Part shown: positions 47,714-59,929 of the stretch, piece by piece
Numbering within the stretch: the stretch's first letter is position 1
Layout: each line of letters opens with the position of its first letter
Assembly (NCBI GenBank): GCA_019722365.1
Contig: JADFUC010000271.1
Location: 744,001 to 808,000 of the forward strand
Source: Lithospermum erythrorhizon
Taxonomy: Eukaryota; Streptophyta; Magnoliopsida; Boraginales; Boraginaceae
Length of the DNA stretch: 64,000 nucleotides
Reading direction: 5' to 3'
The notes under the pieces: generated by a model
Database searches by the model: none
What the model was told of the DNA's origin: nothing
What the model saw: only the letters and a program-made list of their open reading frames with translations
Made by a program: the position numbers and the translations under genes

Positions 47714-50700
47714 ATGGCTTCAGAAATCACATTGGATGATATTAAAAATGAGACAACTGATCTTGTAAGTTGAATGAAATTATAATGTTTTTTTTGCATG
47801 GAATAAGTTACATAATTTTATTTGGAATATTAATAACCTCATGTATGATAATGTTGGTAATATGTAGGAAAATATCCCAGTTGATGAAGTTTTCCAACAA
47901 TTAAAATGTTCAAGAGAAGGTTTGTCACAAGCCGAGGGAGATAACAGACTGCAAATCTTCGGCTATAACAAGCTTGAGGAGAAAAAGGAGAGCAAACTTC
48001 TCAAGTTTTTGGGATTTATGTGGAATCCTCTCTCATGGGTTATGGAGATTGCTGCCATCATGGCAATTGCTTTGGCCAATGGAGGGGTAAGCTATAATAA
48101 TATTAATATTATTATTATTAAAAATATTTATTGTATTGAATTTATAACTTTTTTGTATAGCTAGTCATTAGTTTATAGGTTTGTATATAATAAAATTGTG
48201 CTCATCATTTGATTAATAAGTATTTTACTTACAAACTCAATATTAATATTTTGTAACATGCAGGAAAGGCCCCCGGATTGGCAAGATTTTGTTGGTATTG
48301 TTGTCTTGCTCATTATCAATTCAACCATTAGTTTCATTGAAGAAAATAATGCTGGAAACGCAGCCGCTGCACTCATGGCCGGTCTTGCTCCCAAGACCAA
48401 GGTAATTACATGATCATGCATCATCTAAAACATTAAATATATGTATATGTATTGATAATGGTGGAACAAAAAGGAGGCGTAGGAGCAGTACTCCTCCTAA
48501 TTTTCTAAAAACTAAAATATTAATTATTGAAAAATAAAATTTTAATACGTAATATATTTTTTCTCCAAATTTATTTATTTATTTTTTCTTGTGACTATTC
48601 CTACGACAGTCATACTACTATATAAAGATTCTGATTTCGCCACTTTGTATTAATCCAAATAATATTAACAGGTTTTGAGAGATGGAAAATGGAGTGAGAA
48701 GGATGCATCAATCCTTGTTCCTGGAGATATCATCAGCATTAAGTTGGGTGACATTGTCCCAGCTGATGCTCGTCTCTTGGAAGGTGATCCCTTAAAGATT
48801 GATCAAGCTGCACTCACTGGTGAATCTCTTCCAGTAACAAAGAACCCACATGATGGTGTCTACTCTGGATCCACCTGTAAGCAAGGCGAAATCGAGGCTG
48901 TTGTGATTGCCACTGGTGTGCACACCTTCTTTGGAAAAGCTGCTCACCTTGTTGACAGCACCAACAATGTTGGTCATTTCCAACTTGTGTTGACTGCCAT
49001 TGGAAACTTCTGTATCTGCTCCATTGCTGTGGGTATGGTTCTTGAGATTGTGGTGATGTACCCAATCCAACACAGGGCATATAGAGATGGAATCGACAAC
49101 TTGTTGGTTCTTCTCATTGGTGGTATCCCAATTGCTATGCCAACAGTGTTGTCTGTGACCATGGCTATTGGATCTCATAGGCTATCACAACAAGGTGCAA
49201 TCACAAAGAGGATGACCGCCATCGAGGAAATGGCTGGTATGGATGTCTTGTGCAGTGACAAGACAGGAACACTTACACTTAACAAGTTGACAGTGGATAA
49301 GGAATTGATTGAAGTATTCCCTAAGAACTTAGACAAAGACACTGTTGTCCTGTTTGCTGCTCGTGCTTCCAGGATCGAGAACCAAGATGCAATTGATACT
49401 TCAATTGTTAACATGTTGAGTGATCCCAAGGAGGCAAGAGCTGGAATCAAGGAAGTCCATTTCCTACCCTTCAACCCTGTCGAAAAGCGTACTGCAATCA
49501 CCTATATCGATTCTGATGGTGACTGGCATAGGATTAGCAAGGGTGCTCCTGAGCAAGTAAGATACGTTTTTGTTGCTCTTTTCAGATATTTTTTCATTTG
49601 TGCTCTTACTCTATATAATTGTTTGAAATTTTATGTTCTTTCATTAGATCATTGAGCTTTGTGAACTTCAAGGAGAGGCATTAAAGAAAGCCCATGAAGT
49701 CATTGACAACTATGCCAATCGCGGTCTTCGTTCCTTGGGTATTGCAAGACAGGTGAGTTGAAACGCAAACAAACATATCATTCAGAATGTCTTCAAAACA
49801 ATAAATGTGTGACGATCAATTTTTATTATATTGCATACAGACCGTTCCTGAGCAGAGCAAGGAGAGTGCAGGTACACCATGGGAGTTTGTTGCTTTGTTG
49901 CCACTATTTGACCCTCCAAGGCATGATAGTGCAGAGACCATCCGCAAAGCTCTTGATCTTGGTGTTAATGTCAAGATGATCACTGGTGATCAACTTGCCA
50001 TTGGTAAGGAAACTGGTCGCAGACTTGGTATGGGAACAAACATGTATCCATCATCTTCCCTTCTAGGACAAAGTAAAGATGAATCCATTGCTTCAATCCC
50101 TATTGATGAGCTCATTGAGAAGGCCGATGGCTTCGCTGGAGTCTTCCCCGAGCACAAATATGAGATCGTTAGGAGGCTTCAAGAAATGAAGCACATTTGT
50201 GGAATGACTGGTGATGGTGTCAATGATGCTCCAGCATTGAAGAAGGCAGATATCGGAATTGCAGTCGATGATGCAACAGATGCTGCCAGGAGTGCATCCG
50301 ATATTGTCTTGACAGAGCCGGGACTCAGTGTGATCATCAGTGCCGTGTTGACAAGTAGGGCTATCTTCCAGAGGATGAAGAACTACACAATCTACGCAGT
50401 TTCAATCACCATCCGTATTGTTATGGGATTCATGCTTCTTGCCCTCATCTGGAAATTCGACTTCTCACCTTTCATGGTCTTGATCATTGCTATCCTTAAT
50501 GATGGTACCATTATGACCATTTCAAAGGATAGAGTGAAACCATCTCCGGTTCCTGATTCCTGGAAGCTCAAGGAAATCTTTGCCACTGGCGTTGTCCTTG
50601 GAGCCTACATGGCAATCATGACCGTCGTGTTCTTCTACCTTGCAGCTGAGACCGATTTCTTCTCTGTAAGTAAAGATCTATCTTCATCATCGTCGTTGTC

Positions 50701-51588
50701 TTACCATTATTTGCAAATTTAACCAGTTTCTTACTTGGAAAATAAACTATGCAGGATACATTCCATGTTAAATCAATCAGAGACAACCATCAGGAGTTGA
50801 CTGCAGCTATCTACCTTCAAGTGAGTATCATCAGTCAAGCTCTCATCTTTGTGACACGGTCACGCAGCTGGTCATTCGTTGAACGCCCTGGACTCCTATT
50901 GATGATTGCATTCCTTGCAGCTCAATTGGTAATATATATTCACCATTGTTATCGTTGTCAATCAATTAACCTATTATGAATGAATTGATGTTAATACGAG
51001 TGTATACATAGGTCGCTACCTTGATTTGTGTGTATGCAACCTGGGGATTTGCAAGAATCGCAGGTATTGGATGGGGATGGGCAGGAGTGATCTGGCTCTT
51101 CAGTATCATCACCTACTTCCCACTTGATATCCTTAAATTCATCATCCGATATGCACTAAGTGGAAAAGCTTGGGATTCCATGATCCAAAAAAGGACTGCC
51201 TTCACCACCAAGAAAGATTATGGAAAAGGCGAGAGGGAAGCTCAATGGGCGTTGGCTCAACGCACCCTTCATGGTCTTCAAACCGCGGAAACCTCTACCA
51301 TCTACCATGACAAGAACCACAGCGAGATTGCAGAGAATGCTAAGAGACGTGCCGAGGTTGCCAGGTAACTCCCCGGTCAATCTTTCAAATTTAGCTCCCT
51401 AGATTTTAGTCCCGGTTCCATTCCTGCTTGTATATATCATAGATAACATGTATGTTCTCTATGTTAATAATAGATTATGTATATGATGCAGGTTGAGGGA
51501 GCTTCACACTCTTAAGGGACATGTTGAATCAGTGGTCAAGCTAAAGGGATTAGATATTGAGACAATTAACCAAAACTATACAGTCTAA
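47714..51588 (+). CDS. Plasma-membrane H+-ATPase (P3A P-type ATPase)
   Basis: Nine exons: 47714-47764, 47868-48086, 48264-48401, 48672-49556, 49648-49752, 49841-50665, 50755-50928, 51012-51364, 51492-51588; 2,847 nt, 948 residues, the normal AHA length. It pumps protons out of the cell using ATP. Visible hallmarks are TGES near residue 185 (actuator), the phosphorylated Asp332 in [18 protein letters not shown] in the P domain, the transport residues Asn109, Arg658 and Asp687 (AHA2 Asn106, Arg655, Asp684), and the C-terminal autoinhibitory region ending YTV, with Thr947 as the 14-3-3 docking site. Phrases [13 protein letters not shown] and [16 protein letters not shown] recall the AHA6/8/9 group, often expressed in pollen; the subgroup needs a tree. 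It is intact, and long minus-strand frames across exon 4 are shadows. Confidence 0.97.
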
Positions 51589-52282
51589 GATGTACACCAC
51601 TCATGCATGGTGACTTGGATTGGAAATATATGGTTCGAAGCCAATAAAGAAGAAATAACAAAAAATCTCAAAAAGAAAGAATTATGACTCTTTTGTTCTT
51701 CAATTTTTAGTGGATTTAGATCATGCTGAAAAACTATAAGAGAAAGAGATCACATTGGATATGAAACTACATATTTTTTTTATGTAAAATCAATGATAAC
51801 TTTGTGAAAAGTCTCCAATTTTAAAAGTTAATAATTTTGTGCAGTTTTTGTTGCTATTTAGTTTCTTATACTTTTATGTGGAACATAGAATGTCAAATTA
51901 TTGCAAATTCAAAATCAATACAGAACATATAAATTTGATTAAAATGAATTGGACGGATTATGAGAATAAGCTTAAAATTTGCTGAGTTCTTCATTATGTA
52001 AGCAAGAAAAAAGTTTGACAACATTTCTGCAAGAAACAACTCCAATATATAAGGGTTTAAAATTAACTGATCGCATACTATCTTCAAAACAGGACAAATA
52101 GTTGTACTTACCTTAACTTCTACTCACTTTTGGTCTCATCTGCTAATGTATGTTAACAAAAAAAGATATTATTCTTCAACTTTCCTAGACATGATAATGT
52201 CGAAAACAAGATATGGGGAAAAACTTGAGAAGCTAATCTCTGCAGTCTACACGAACGAAGTTTTGATGCAATAGCTGTTTCT
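51589..52282. other. Convergent intergenic region (H+-ATPase / TM9SF)
   Basis: Holds the two 3'UTRs. AATAAAGAAGAAATAA at about 51,642 is a likely poly(A) signal for the H+-ATPase. Confidence 0.6.
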
Positions 52283-54256
52283 TCAGTCAAGTTTAACAGA
52301 CGAGAACAAGTAATGCACGAACCAGAATGAAGAAAGGAATCCCACTGTACCAGTCGCAAGCATGATTGCAAGAACCATGAAAAGAGAATAACCCAGGTAA
52401 AGGGTGGCAGAAACAGGTCCGCTCAAGCTTTTAAGATCAAATATCAGATAGTTCACAGAGTAGAGGAATATGTATATCGCAACAGAACCAGAGGCGAAGA
52501 AAGACTTCCACCACCATTTCCAGTCCTCAACACATAGATGCATGTAGGTGAGGACAAGTGATACCTCGGCACATACCACCACAAGAAGTATCATCACAAT
52601 GAGAAGGAAACCAAAGACATAGTATACTCGTCCCATCCAGATGCTAGACATTATAAAGAAAAGCTCAATGAAAAGTGTACCAAATGGAAGAGTACCAGCG
52701 CCAAGAACCAAAAGCCATGATGGATATTTTTGAGGTGGAATTTCTCTGGGGATCTGATTGGTTCTAACTGGAAATTCAATATGAGGAGCCTTTGCACCAA
52801 AGTATCCACCAACAAGCGTAAGGGGTACAGAGATGCAGAACCAGAGCAAAATGAGAATGACAAACAGGGAAAATGGGATGGCTCCTGTACTGTGACTACC
52901 CCATAACAAGAAGTTGAGGGTGGTTAAGATGACAAATGAAATACCAGGGAAGAAGCAAGCCACCTTCCAAGAGACTGAAACCCATCCCTTGTGATCACCG
53001 TAGAAGATAGTTCTCCACAAACGAACAGCAACATAACCAGCAGCAATTCCAAGGATCAGGTAGAAGAAAACCATACCGGTAATCAATGTCCCACGAGAAG
53101 CTGGTGACATGAATCCAAGGGCAGCAAACATTATCGTCCCAACTGCCATCCCAAGAATCTGCACTCCATCTCCAACCATCACACACAGAAGAGCTGGATT
53201 GCTTGGAGCACGGAATACATCTCCCACCACCAGCTTCCATCCTGACAGCTCCTCATTCATCTGGGCTTGAGCTTCCTTGTCGAGTTCCTCATACCGAGTC
53301 AAATCACGTCTTACAGTCCTCAAGAAGATCACTAGCACGATTCCAGCCAAGAAAGTGATCACCATAAGAGAATTCAAAATCGAGAACCAGTGCACTTTAG
53401 CCCCCTCCATTTTTAGATATGCATCCCATCTTGAGGGCCACTTGATGTCGCTTTCCACAAACGTGACCTCATAAGTAAAAGCCACAGGCTCATTTTCTTT
53501 GATGGGCATGGCAACAGTGGTTGGATCACACTTAATCGGAGATGGGTACTTGTTATACATTTTCAAGTTCTTCACAGAACCAGCATTGTGCTGGTAACTG
53601 CAAGGAACAATTTCAAAACCTACAACGATATAACCTGGTGTTTCTGATCCAGATTTCCCCACTGTAGAAATCACCTCCGACCCATCCCCAGTACCCATAA
53701 CACGAGCTACATTTGCCTCCTCGTACTTATGAACAAGAACGGTAAACTTCAAGTGATTAAAAATGTAATACACATCCTGAATCTTAATACCAACCGGGTA
53801 CCCAGTCCAGCGCAAAAAGTAATTCTCCTTTTTTGTATACCTTATTGCAGGCAAGTTATCAAGCATCACATTGACCTGGTACATCTCATCAATCCTCTCC
53901 TTCAACAACTTAAACTCCTCACCAGACAACGGCTTTGTTTGACACAGAAAAATATCAGATTCATTTGTATACGTCTTAAACCTATACGGAGAGTTCTCGA
54001 TCCGATCACCCATAAGTAACTCCCCAAGGTTTTCAGCACTATCCTTAACACCCTCAATAGGCTGACAAAAAGGCAAACTATAATAGCTAAAGGGCATTTC
54101 AGTATCAATCGAAGTCAAAGAGTTAACTTTCACATTCAAGTAATCACCAACAACATATTTATGAGGATAACTACCAGGCAAGTAAAATCCATGACCCAAT
54201 TGACAAATCAAGCAAATGAACAAAACCCAAATCTTGAATTTATCAAAAGCTTCCAT
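52283..54256 (-). CDS. Transmembrane 9 superfamily protein (nonaspanin, TMN/EMP70)
   Basis: A single-exon gene of 657 codons. It has an N-terminal signal peptide (residues 1 to about 24, then FYLPGSYP), a lumenal domain of some 250 residues with GYPVGI and FEVVP-like features, then nine predicted membrane segments and a final KLD. Nonaspanins live in Golgi and endosomes; the KxD/E ending is the Golgi-retention signal described for plant EMP12. I chose ATG 54,256 (MEAFDKF) and not the ATG 33 bases upstream, since only the shorter form begins with a family-like signal peptide. Intronless coding regions are normal for many plant TMN genes. Confidence 0.95.
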   Translation of the reverse strand: MEAFDKFKIWVLFICLICQLGHGFYLPGSYPHKYVVGDYLNVKVNSLTSIDTEMPFSYYSLPFCQPIEGVKDSAENLGELLMGDRIENSPYRFKTYTNESDIFLCQTKPLSGEEFKLLKERIDEMYQVNVMLDNLPAIRYTKKENYFLRWTGYPVGIKIQDVYYIFNHLKFTVLVHKYEEANVARVMGTGDGSEVISTVGKSGSETPGYIVVGFEIVPCSYQHNAGSVKNLKMYNKYPSPIKCDPTTVAMPIKENEPVAFTYEVTFVESDIKWPSRWDAYLKMEGAKVHWFSILNSLMVITFLAGIVLVIFLRTVRRDLTRYEELDKEAQAQMNEELSGWKLVVGDVFRAPSNPALLCVMVGDGVQILGMAVGTIMFAALGFMSPASRGTLITGMVFFYLILGIAAGYVAVRLWRTIFYGDHKGWVSVSWKVACFFPGISFVILTTLNFLLWGSHSTGAIPFSLFVILILLWFCISVPLTLVGGYFGAKAPHIEFPVRTNQIPREIPPQKYPSWLLVLGAGTLPFGTLFIELFFIMSSIWMGRVYYVFGFLLIVMILLVVVCAEVSLVLTYMHLCVEDWKWWWKSFFASGSVAIYIFLYSVNYLIFDLKSLSGPVSATLYLGYSLFMVLAIMLATGTVGFLSSFWFVHYLFSSVKLD

Positions 54257-54885
54257 CTTGGTAACTTCCAGAACCAGATCTACACTCAACCCAAATCAAG
54301 AACTCAGCCCACAATCAATGTGGGCAATGCAAATTAATCGAGATCTGAATATCTGATAATAAAATTAAATAATTAGAAACACTTAAACAATATTAATCAG
54401 CAAACCATATAAAAATGCATGCAGAAAGCAAAAGCTCAACAAATCTAAACTGAAAAAAAAAAATTCAAAACCAAAAAACATAAACAAATTGAATAAATAG
54501 TGAGTGAAGAGTATAGATCTAAACAAACCTTTTTAATGATGCAAAATGAGATGAGATAAAGAAGCTTAACAACCAAATGTCTGAAGAGAAGTGTGAAAAT
54601 ATATTGACGAACTTGTACTTTCTTTGTGATTACGTTAAGGAATCTTTGGACTGGTCAAGACTTGTTTTATTACCGACATGTCCTCCACTTCCTTCGGACA
54701 ATTATTTAATTCTGACATGGACAATATATTTTTTTTGTAATAAACAGATGTTACAGAGTACTCACCAAAAGTAAATTACATTATTATTTATTTTGATTTT
54801 TTTATATAATAAAGTCTTGGTGGCTTATAGGTGCGCGTAATGATTTTAGTATCACATGTGAACAACATGCTTATTTTTTAGTGTC
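54257..54885 (-). promoter_or_regulatory. TM9SF leader with probable 5'UTR intron
   Basis: On the minus strand AAAAG/GTTTGTTT at 54,528 and ATATTCAG at 54,345 could bound a 184-bp leader intron, which plant TMN genes often have. Beyond it lies AT-rich upstream DNA. This is inferred from sequence only. Confidence 0.4.
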
Positions 54886-56531
54886 TAAAGGTGCCTGCCG
54901 AACTATTTCCGATCACCCTAAATTATTTTTTTTTTAGAGTCTAGAACCTTTGACTCTGTCTGGCTAATTTTCATTAGTGAGAGAAATAGTATATTACCAT
55001 AAAATACATTAGTGTAAGTAAAATGACTATTTTGTCCCCTAACACTAAGTATAGGGACTAAAATATCGGCCGCTTCTTCATGCTTTGAGGTTGTTATACA
55101 CACCAAATAGTATTGAGTTTGGGTGTGAAATGACTATTTTGCCCTCCCCTATTTGCAAGTGTAGTAGTTAGGAAGTTTCATTAAGAGCAAAATTATCATT
55201 TCACTAAAAAGTGTATAGTGTTGCCCCCGCCCTACTGCCTCCTTCCCTTGTACCGCACCTAAAAGCCCCACTTCATCCACTACTCCTTTAACTATCCCAT
55301 GACCGCCACCATTACCACCAGATAGAATATTGCTTTTGTTAGAATTGAATCGAGATTCTCTGATACTTTTCAACTTCTTATTAATCCATGTCTTAACCTG
55401 CCTTGATATTCAAAACATCATTAGAATCCCACGATGCTTATCATAGATCTCCATCATGAAACACAAAAATCTAAAACGCAAACCTTTTTTAGATAAATTG
55501 TGAACTTCGGCCGATCGACTCTGCCGATGAGCGTGCCCGGCCTTGACTCACTCCCGTCTGCGAAGTTTAGGATAAATTTGCTAAATTAAGCCACTACTAA
55601 TTTATGAAGCTAAATTTCTTTGCGACTTCGCGTTATAGTTGTTCTGAAACCAACCCATGAAGAAGGGTGGGCGTCACCAATGGTAGGATTTTCTTTACGT
55701 TCTCGAAACATTAGGAGGAATGGGTTCTTACGTTGTAGGTTGAGACTTCTTGATTGTGTTGTGGCGTTATTTGCGAGATAACAACTACGAGGGAACCTGA
55801 CCTAGATTGAAGCTCCAAACTAAGTTTGATGGCCCAGATTCTTGAACACGAATTTCGATCGGATGCGCCCCCCACCCTACGATCTGCTTCGATTATTTTT
55901 GGTGGTGAGGTGCTCTTACGCCCGAGTTCGGTGTGGTGGTGGTGAATTTGAGTGGTGATGGTATTTGGTAGGGGTGAGGGGCAGGTGTGCTTGTGGTGTG
56001 ATGAGGTATTGGTTGGTGGGGAAATTTGTGAAGATGGGGGAAGTATGAGTAGAGGATAGGGGTGAGGGTAAAAGGCAGAGGTAGGGGATGGTGAGGGGGC
56101 TGTGGGTAAGGGTAGGGGCGGAGAGGCGGTGGGGGGTGGGGAGGGACAACAATATACACCTTTTTTAGTGAAATGATAATTTGCCATAATGAAACTACAA
56201 CTACTACCTTGCCAATAGGGGAGGGCAAGATGGATTTCGTACCACAGCCGACAACATTTGGGTGTGTGTATAAACATCTCAAGGGTGGGGGTGGGGTGTG
56301 TTGGAAGAAGGAGTTTGGATATTTTAGTCCTATACTTTGGTCCGTATACTTTAGTGTTAAGGACAAAATAATCGTGCGTGACTCGATGTATTTTAAGGGT
56401 AATATGGTCATTTCACTAATGAAAATTAGGTATATGGGAGTCAGGGGTGTCACAGACACTAAAAATGTAGGGGGTGCGGAAAATAGTTCAAAGTCTTAAG
56501 CCCAAAAATAGTCTGGTAGCATGACCTTTAA
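54886..56531. mobile_element. DNA transposon with long terminal inverted repeats (MULE- or foldback-like)
   Basis: The left arm (54,886 to about 55,290) and the reverse complement of the right arm (about 56,125 to 56,531) match over roughly 400 bp. Shared blocks in order include TAAAGGT, CTAATTTTCATTAGTGA, AAAATACAT, TTTTGTCC, AACACTAA, GGACTAAAATATC, TTGCCCTCCCCTATT and TCATTTCACTAAAAA. The identity is perhaps 70 percent. The centre (55,290-56,125) is partly GC-rich and could include captured host DNA, but I recognise no gene. No 9-bp target duplication was found at these borders. Pro-rich minus-strand frames of 188 codons reflect CCAC/CCT-rich low complexity. Confidence 0.7.
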
Positions 56532-57558
56532 GCAATACTAAGTCTATCGGCCACGAGCCTATAATAAATAAACAGAACAAACCTTGGAACAATTTAAACA
56601 CGTATAAATTGAAAGAAAATGATTATTTGTTAGGAATAAAGAGATAGATAAGTTTAATATCAGAAGTTATTGTTAGGATGTTAATATATGTCAATTATGG
56701 TTTGCACTTTTTTTGTGGTCTAACCTTTCTTTATGTAATGTGATATTCATGATAAGAGAGTGTTGAAATGCAATTTTTTGAAGAAATTATAACTTCATGT
56801 CATAATTGACATTATTATATTTAAAAAATTTGAAATTTGAGGGTTTTCTAAACTAATAATAGATTTTTCTTATAGGTGACGAGTAAATTATTCATGTTGA
56901 TATTCAAATATTTAGGAATTTCATAGAAATAAAGTAAGGTCGAACTTGTCACGTTATTTGGTGAATCCATTTTCCATTTAACAATTTTGAAGATGGAAAT
57001 CTGGAATACTTCCAAAATCCCTTTAGCCATAACAAAGCGTTAGGCTATCAACCAAAAGAAAATTTTGGGATGGAGACATTCCGATATCGTGTGATTGAAT
57101 TCGTGTAAAAGCAATATTTGTTGAAATTGTAGGGACTGTTTCTGATTTTATATCTTATTGGTCCTCTTCCTTAAAGGACTGCTAACTATGACATATCCCT
57201 CAATTACAATTAATCTTATCAAAAAACCTCTAACACAAGTGGAAAAAGATTAATCTTAATTAAAAAAATTAAAACCACCTGTCCACATAGGCACATACAC
57301 ATACACATACACGTTATGTAATAGACAAAAGACAAACCCCACATGGCATAAGGCAAATGCAACTCACATCTTTAGCAACACCAACAATATATTTCACTTT
57401 TGCCGCTAAACTATAATACTCTGTATAAATGAAATTTGGACAAATAATCTCGAAAATTAATATTCAATTCTCATAGTTTCCATTAAAGTAAATTATTCCT
57501 TAAATTATATAAGGATTGAAAATATTTCTTGAAGTGACATGAGTATTGCATATACTAT
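56532..57558. other. Intergenic, nothing recognised
   Basis: AT-rich. A short CACATA repeat occurs at 57,293-57,312. Confidence 0.5.
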
Positions 57559-57786
57559 ATTCTCTCTAATCCATTTTAATTGACTTTCTCACATATCGAG
57601 ATAAATTTTTAATCTTCAACACTCTTTAATTATATTACTAAAAAAATTAATATTATGAAAGTACTTTAAAAGACGAATTCAATTATATAAATTTTGATAT
57701 TTTTTAGAATAAAGAATAACTAATAATTGATGGTTAAAATTTAATTTCAAAAAAGTCAAACGACAATTAAAGTGGATTGACATATA
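57559..57786. repeat. MITE family copy 1, about 228 bp
   Basis: TIRs: TCTAATCCATTTTAATTGAC at the left and its near reverse complement TTAAAGTGGATTGACA at the right. Internal words ACATATCGA, GACGAATTCAATTATAT and AATAATTGATG recur in inverted order at 60,609-60,833, which identifies a family. Confidence 0.75.
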
Positions 57787-58381
57787 ATCCTCGTAATTCA
57801 TTCTTTCCTAATACAAGTTTTGAACTGAGTTTTATTTCTTATCAAAGTCTCGATTCTCGTTTAATTCGATGATTATGTGTGTAAGTATGAAGATAATTGC
57901 ACAAATAGGTCTTGGAGTTTGTAAAAAGTCAATACTTAGTTCCGAAATTTCATAAATATAATGGTAGTTCATATAGTTACAAACTAATAACACAAATAGT
58001 TTTTAGAGTTTGCATTATTGCATCGGTAGTTTCGAGGTTTCATGCTATTGTTTAATGACCATTTGTCTGATGCGTTTGATATCTTTTTGATTAGTATATT
58101 TCTTGTTATATGTAAATATTATAAATATAGTAGAAAGTACGAAAGTACTATAAATTACAACCACCGTTTCTCTCTCTCTCTAAATCCATCCCTCTATTTA
58201 ACCCCCCTCTCCTCCCCATTGAAAGTTCCCATCTTTTCAACCTCTCGCTCTCTCAACATCCAAAAACAATCATACTACTTCATTTCCTAACAAAAAGACC
58301 CACTTCCCCATTTCACATACAACAAAAACAAGAACCAAACTACATACCCTACCCATCACGGTTGTGGTGGTGGTGGAAGTC
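57787..58381 (+). promoter_or_regulatory. Upstream region of the small serine-rich-like gene
   Basis: Pyrimidine-rich leader signals: a (TC)n run at 58,169-58,182, CTCTATTTAACC (possible TATA) near 58,192, then CCCCTCTCCTCC. The leader of about 150 bp has no clear upstream ORF of note. Confidence 0.4.
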
Positions 58382-58705
58382 ATGGCCACCGGAGCGGCAG
58401 GAGACGGAATATTCCGGGGAGTATTCGAAGGTTGCATTTCCGGCAACGACATGGGGATATCAAGAAGACCCTATCATCGTAATTGCACTTGTGCATTACA
58501 TAAATCTAGTGGAAATTGTTCACACGTCTCAAAATGTAACAACGTCTCGTACCCTATTAGGAGGTCATGGAGTGAAGGTTGTTTAGCACTTTTGTCTCCG
58601 GCGACACCACCTTTGCAGCCATCTCCGGGAGCTTCTCCGGCGGAAGCGTCGGGGATTACTAGGAGGACTTCCATGATCTTTGTGCCTCTAGTAGACCAAG
58701 AGTAG
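58382..58705 (+). CDS. Small plant protein related to the 'serine-rich protein-like' family
   Basis: A single exon of 107 codons (an in-frame ATG six codons earlier is less likely, as MATGAAGDG begins a more family-like start). The centre has RRPYHRNCTCALHK at residues 28-41, two further Cys (46 and 52), then YPIRRSWSEG and a Ser/Pro/Ala-rich tail. Small plant proteins annotated only as serine-rich-protein-related share the CxCALHK and PIRRxWSEG blocks. The Cys/His pattern could bind a metal, but this is a guess. No signal peptide or membrane segment. The function is unknown. GC content is higher than its surroundings, as expected for coding DNA. Confidence 0.65.
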   Translation: MATGAAGDGIFRGVFEGCISGNDMGISRRPYHRNCTCALHKSSGNCSHVSKCNNVSYPIRRSWSEGCLALLSPATPPLQPSPGASPAEASGITRRTSMIFVPLVDQE

Positions 58706-59841
58706 AGAAAGTGGTGATCTAGCTCGTATGTTGTTAGATTTGGTAATGAAAACAATTGTAGTTTATCATTTTTGTTTTTGTTTTTTTGGGCTAATTGTAA
58801 TATGAACTTTGACCTTGTCTTCAAATGGTGAATAAATTATTAATTGTCTCAAATTGCCTAAATATCAAAATCAACTAGTTAAAATCCTTTTCAACTATTT
58901 TCAATTGTCGGATCGATATTGCATTGGATTTTTTTTTTAATCTAACGATTAATTAGATCATACACACTAAATATTTATTTATGCCCATCAAGAGACCTCG
59001 AGATGATATGTCGAAATGATTATGACTCTGTTTTCTTCTACTAATATATTGTATCATTATCTTTAATCTATACTAATTATTCATTATAGATAAGTATTCA
59101 TGTTAAGTATTTTATTGATGAATTAGTTGGATAATTTTGATGAGTTTATTAAATATTAGGAGGAGAAGTGAGATTGGAATACGACATTTGGAAAGTTTTG
59201 AAGATCCAGCTAAGAGACAGAAGAGTCACTGCTCAGCTGCATCAGAATTGACGAATTCTTCAAAAAAGTCAGTAGTAATTATTTGTGCACTCATTAAGAT
59301 GCTACAAGCCTACAATTACTTATGTGTTCGTTACTCTTTTAACTACTTGATTAATGGATTCTATTTGTACCAAACTAATATCTGGAAACTAATATCTGGT
59401 CTAATGGTAAGCACTAAACTTGTTAAGTCGGTTTTCGAATTCCACCGAAGACGCAAATGACCAATATATGAATTTAAAATGTTTGGTGGTGGCTTCATAA
59501 ATTTACAGTGTGTGTGTTAATTTGCAAGTTATCAAATTAGGTTATTATATCAAGTATTTCGATACCATGTAAGGTCTTAATTCTACTGAATTTACTATTC
59601 TTTTTGAACTAAAGAAACATTCAAACAACCAAATCTTGTCATTCCCATCCGAACCTTCACCATTTAAAAAAATGAATTGTATTTGCACATACGAGCTAGT
59701 GTATAAGTTTGACTAACTACTGGAAAAATAATTTTTGAATAGAACTAAACATTATTCTAACAAACTTGTATTAATGTTAGAGTTTTGACATAAAAGTGTT
59801 CTAGATAGGGTATACTTATTTTGTTATCATACAAAATCATA
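58706..59841. other. Intergenic, one unexplained frame
   Basis: The 107-codon frame at 59,137-59,460 starts with a basic, coding-like stretch (RRRSEIGIRHLESFEDPAKR) and then becomes AT-driven. I recognise no family. The first 45 codons may be a captured exon. The rest is AT-rich. Confidence 0.3.
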
Positions 59842-59929
59842 CTTCCTCCTTCTTAAAAAATTTTCACTTCTAACTTTTTCTAGGATTTAAGAGAAAGTCA
59901 ACAAAGACATATTTTTCCTATTTTACCCC

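Noticed and set aside
48792..49501. Several minus-strand frames over 60-128 codons
   Set aside because: They are antisense shadows of exon 4 of the H+-ATPase gene.
54257..54289. Upstream in-frame ATG of the TM9SF gene (11 more residues)
   Set aside because: The extra residues would precede the signal peptide; the family start is MEAFDKF at 54,256.
55711..56459. Two 188-codon, Pro/His/Ser-rich minus-strand frames
   Set aside because: They lie across the arm and core of the inverted-repeat element, overlap each other in different frames, and owe their openness to CCAC/CCT-rich low complexity.
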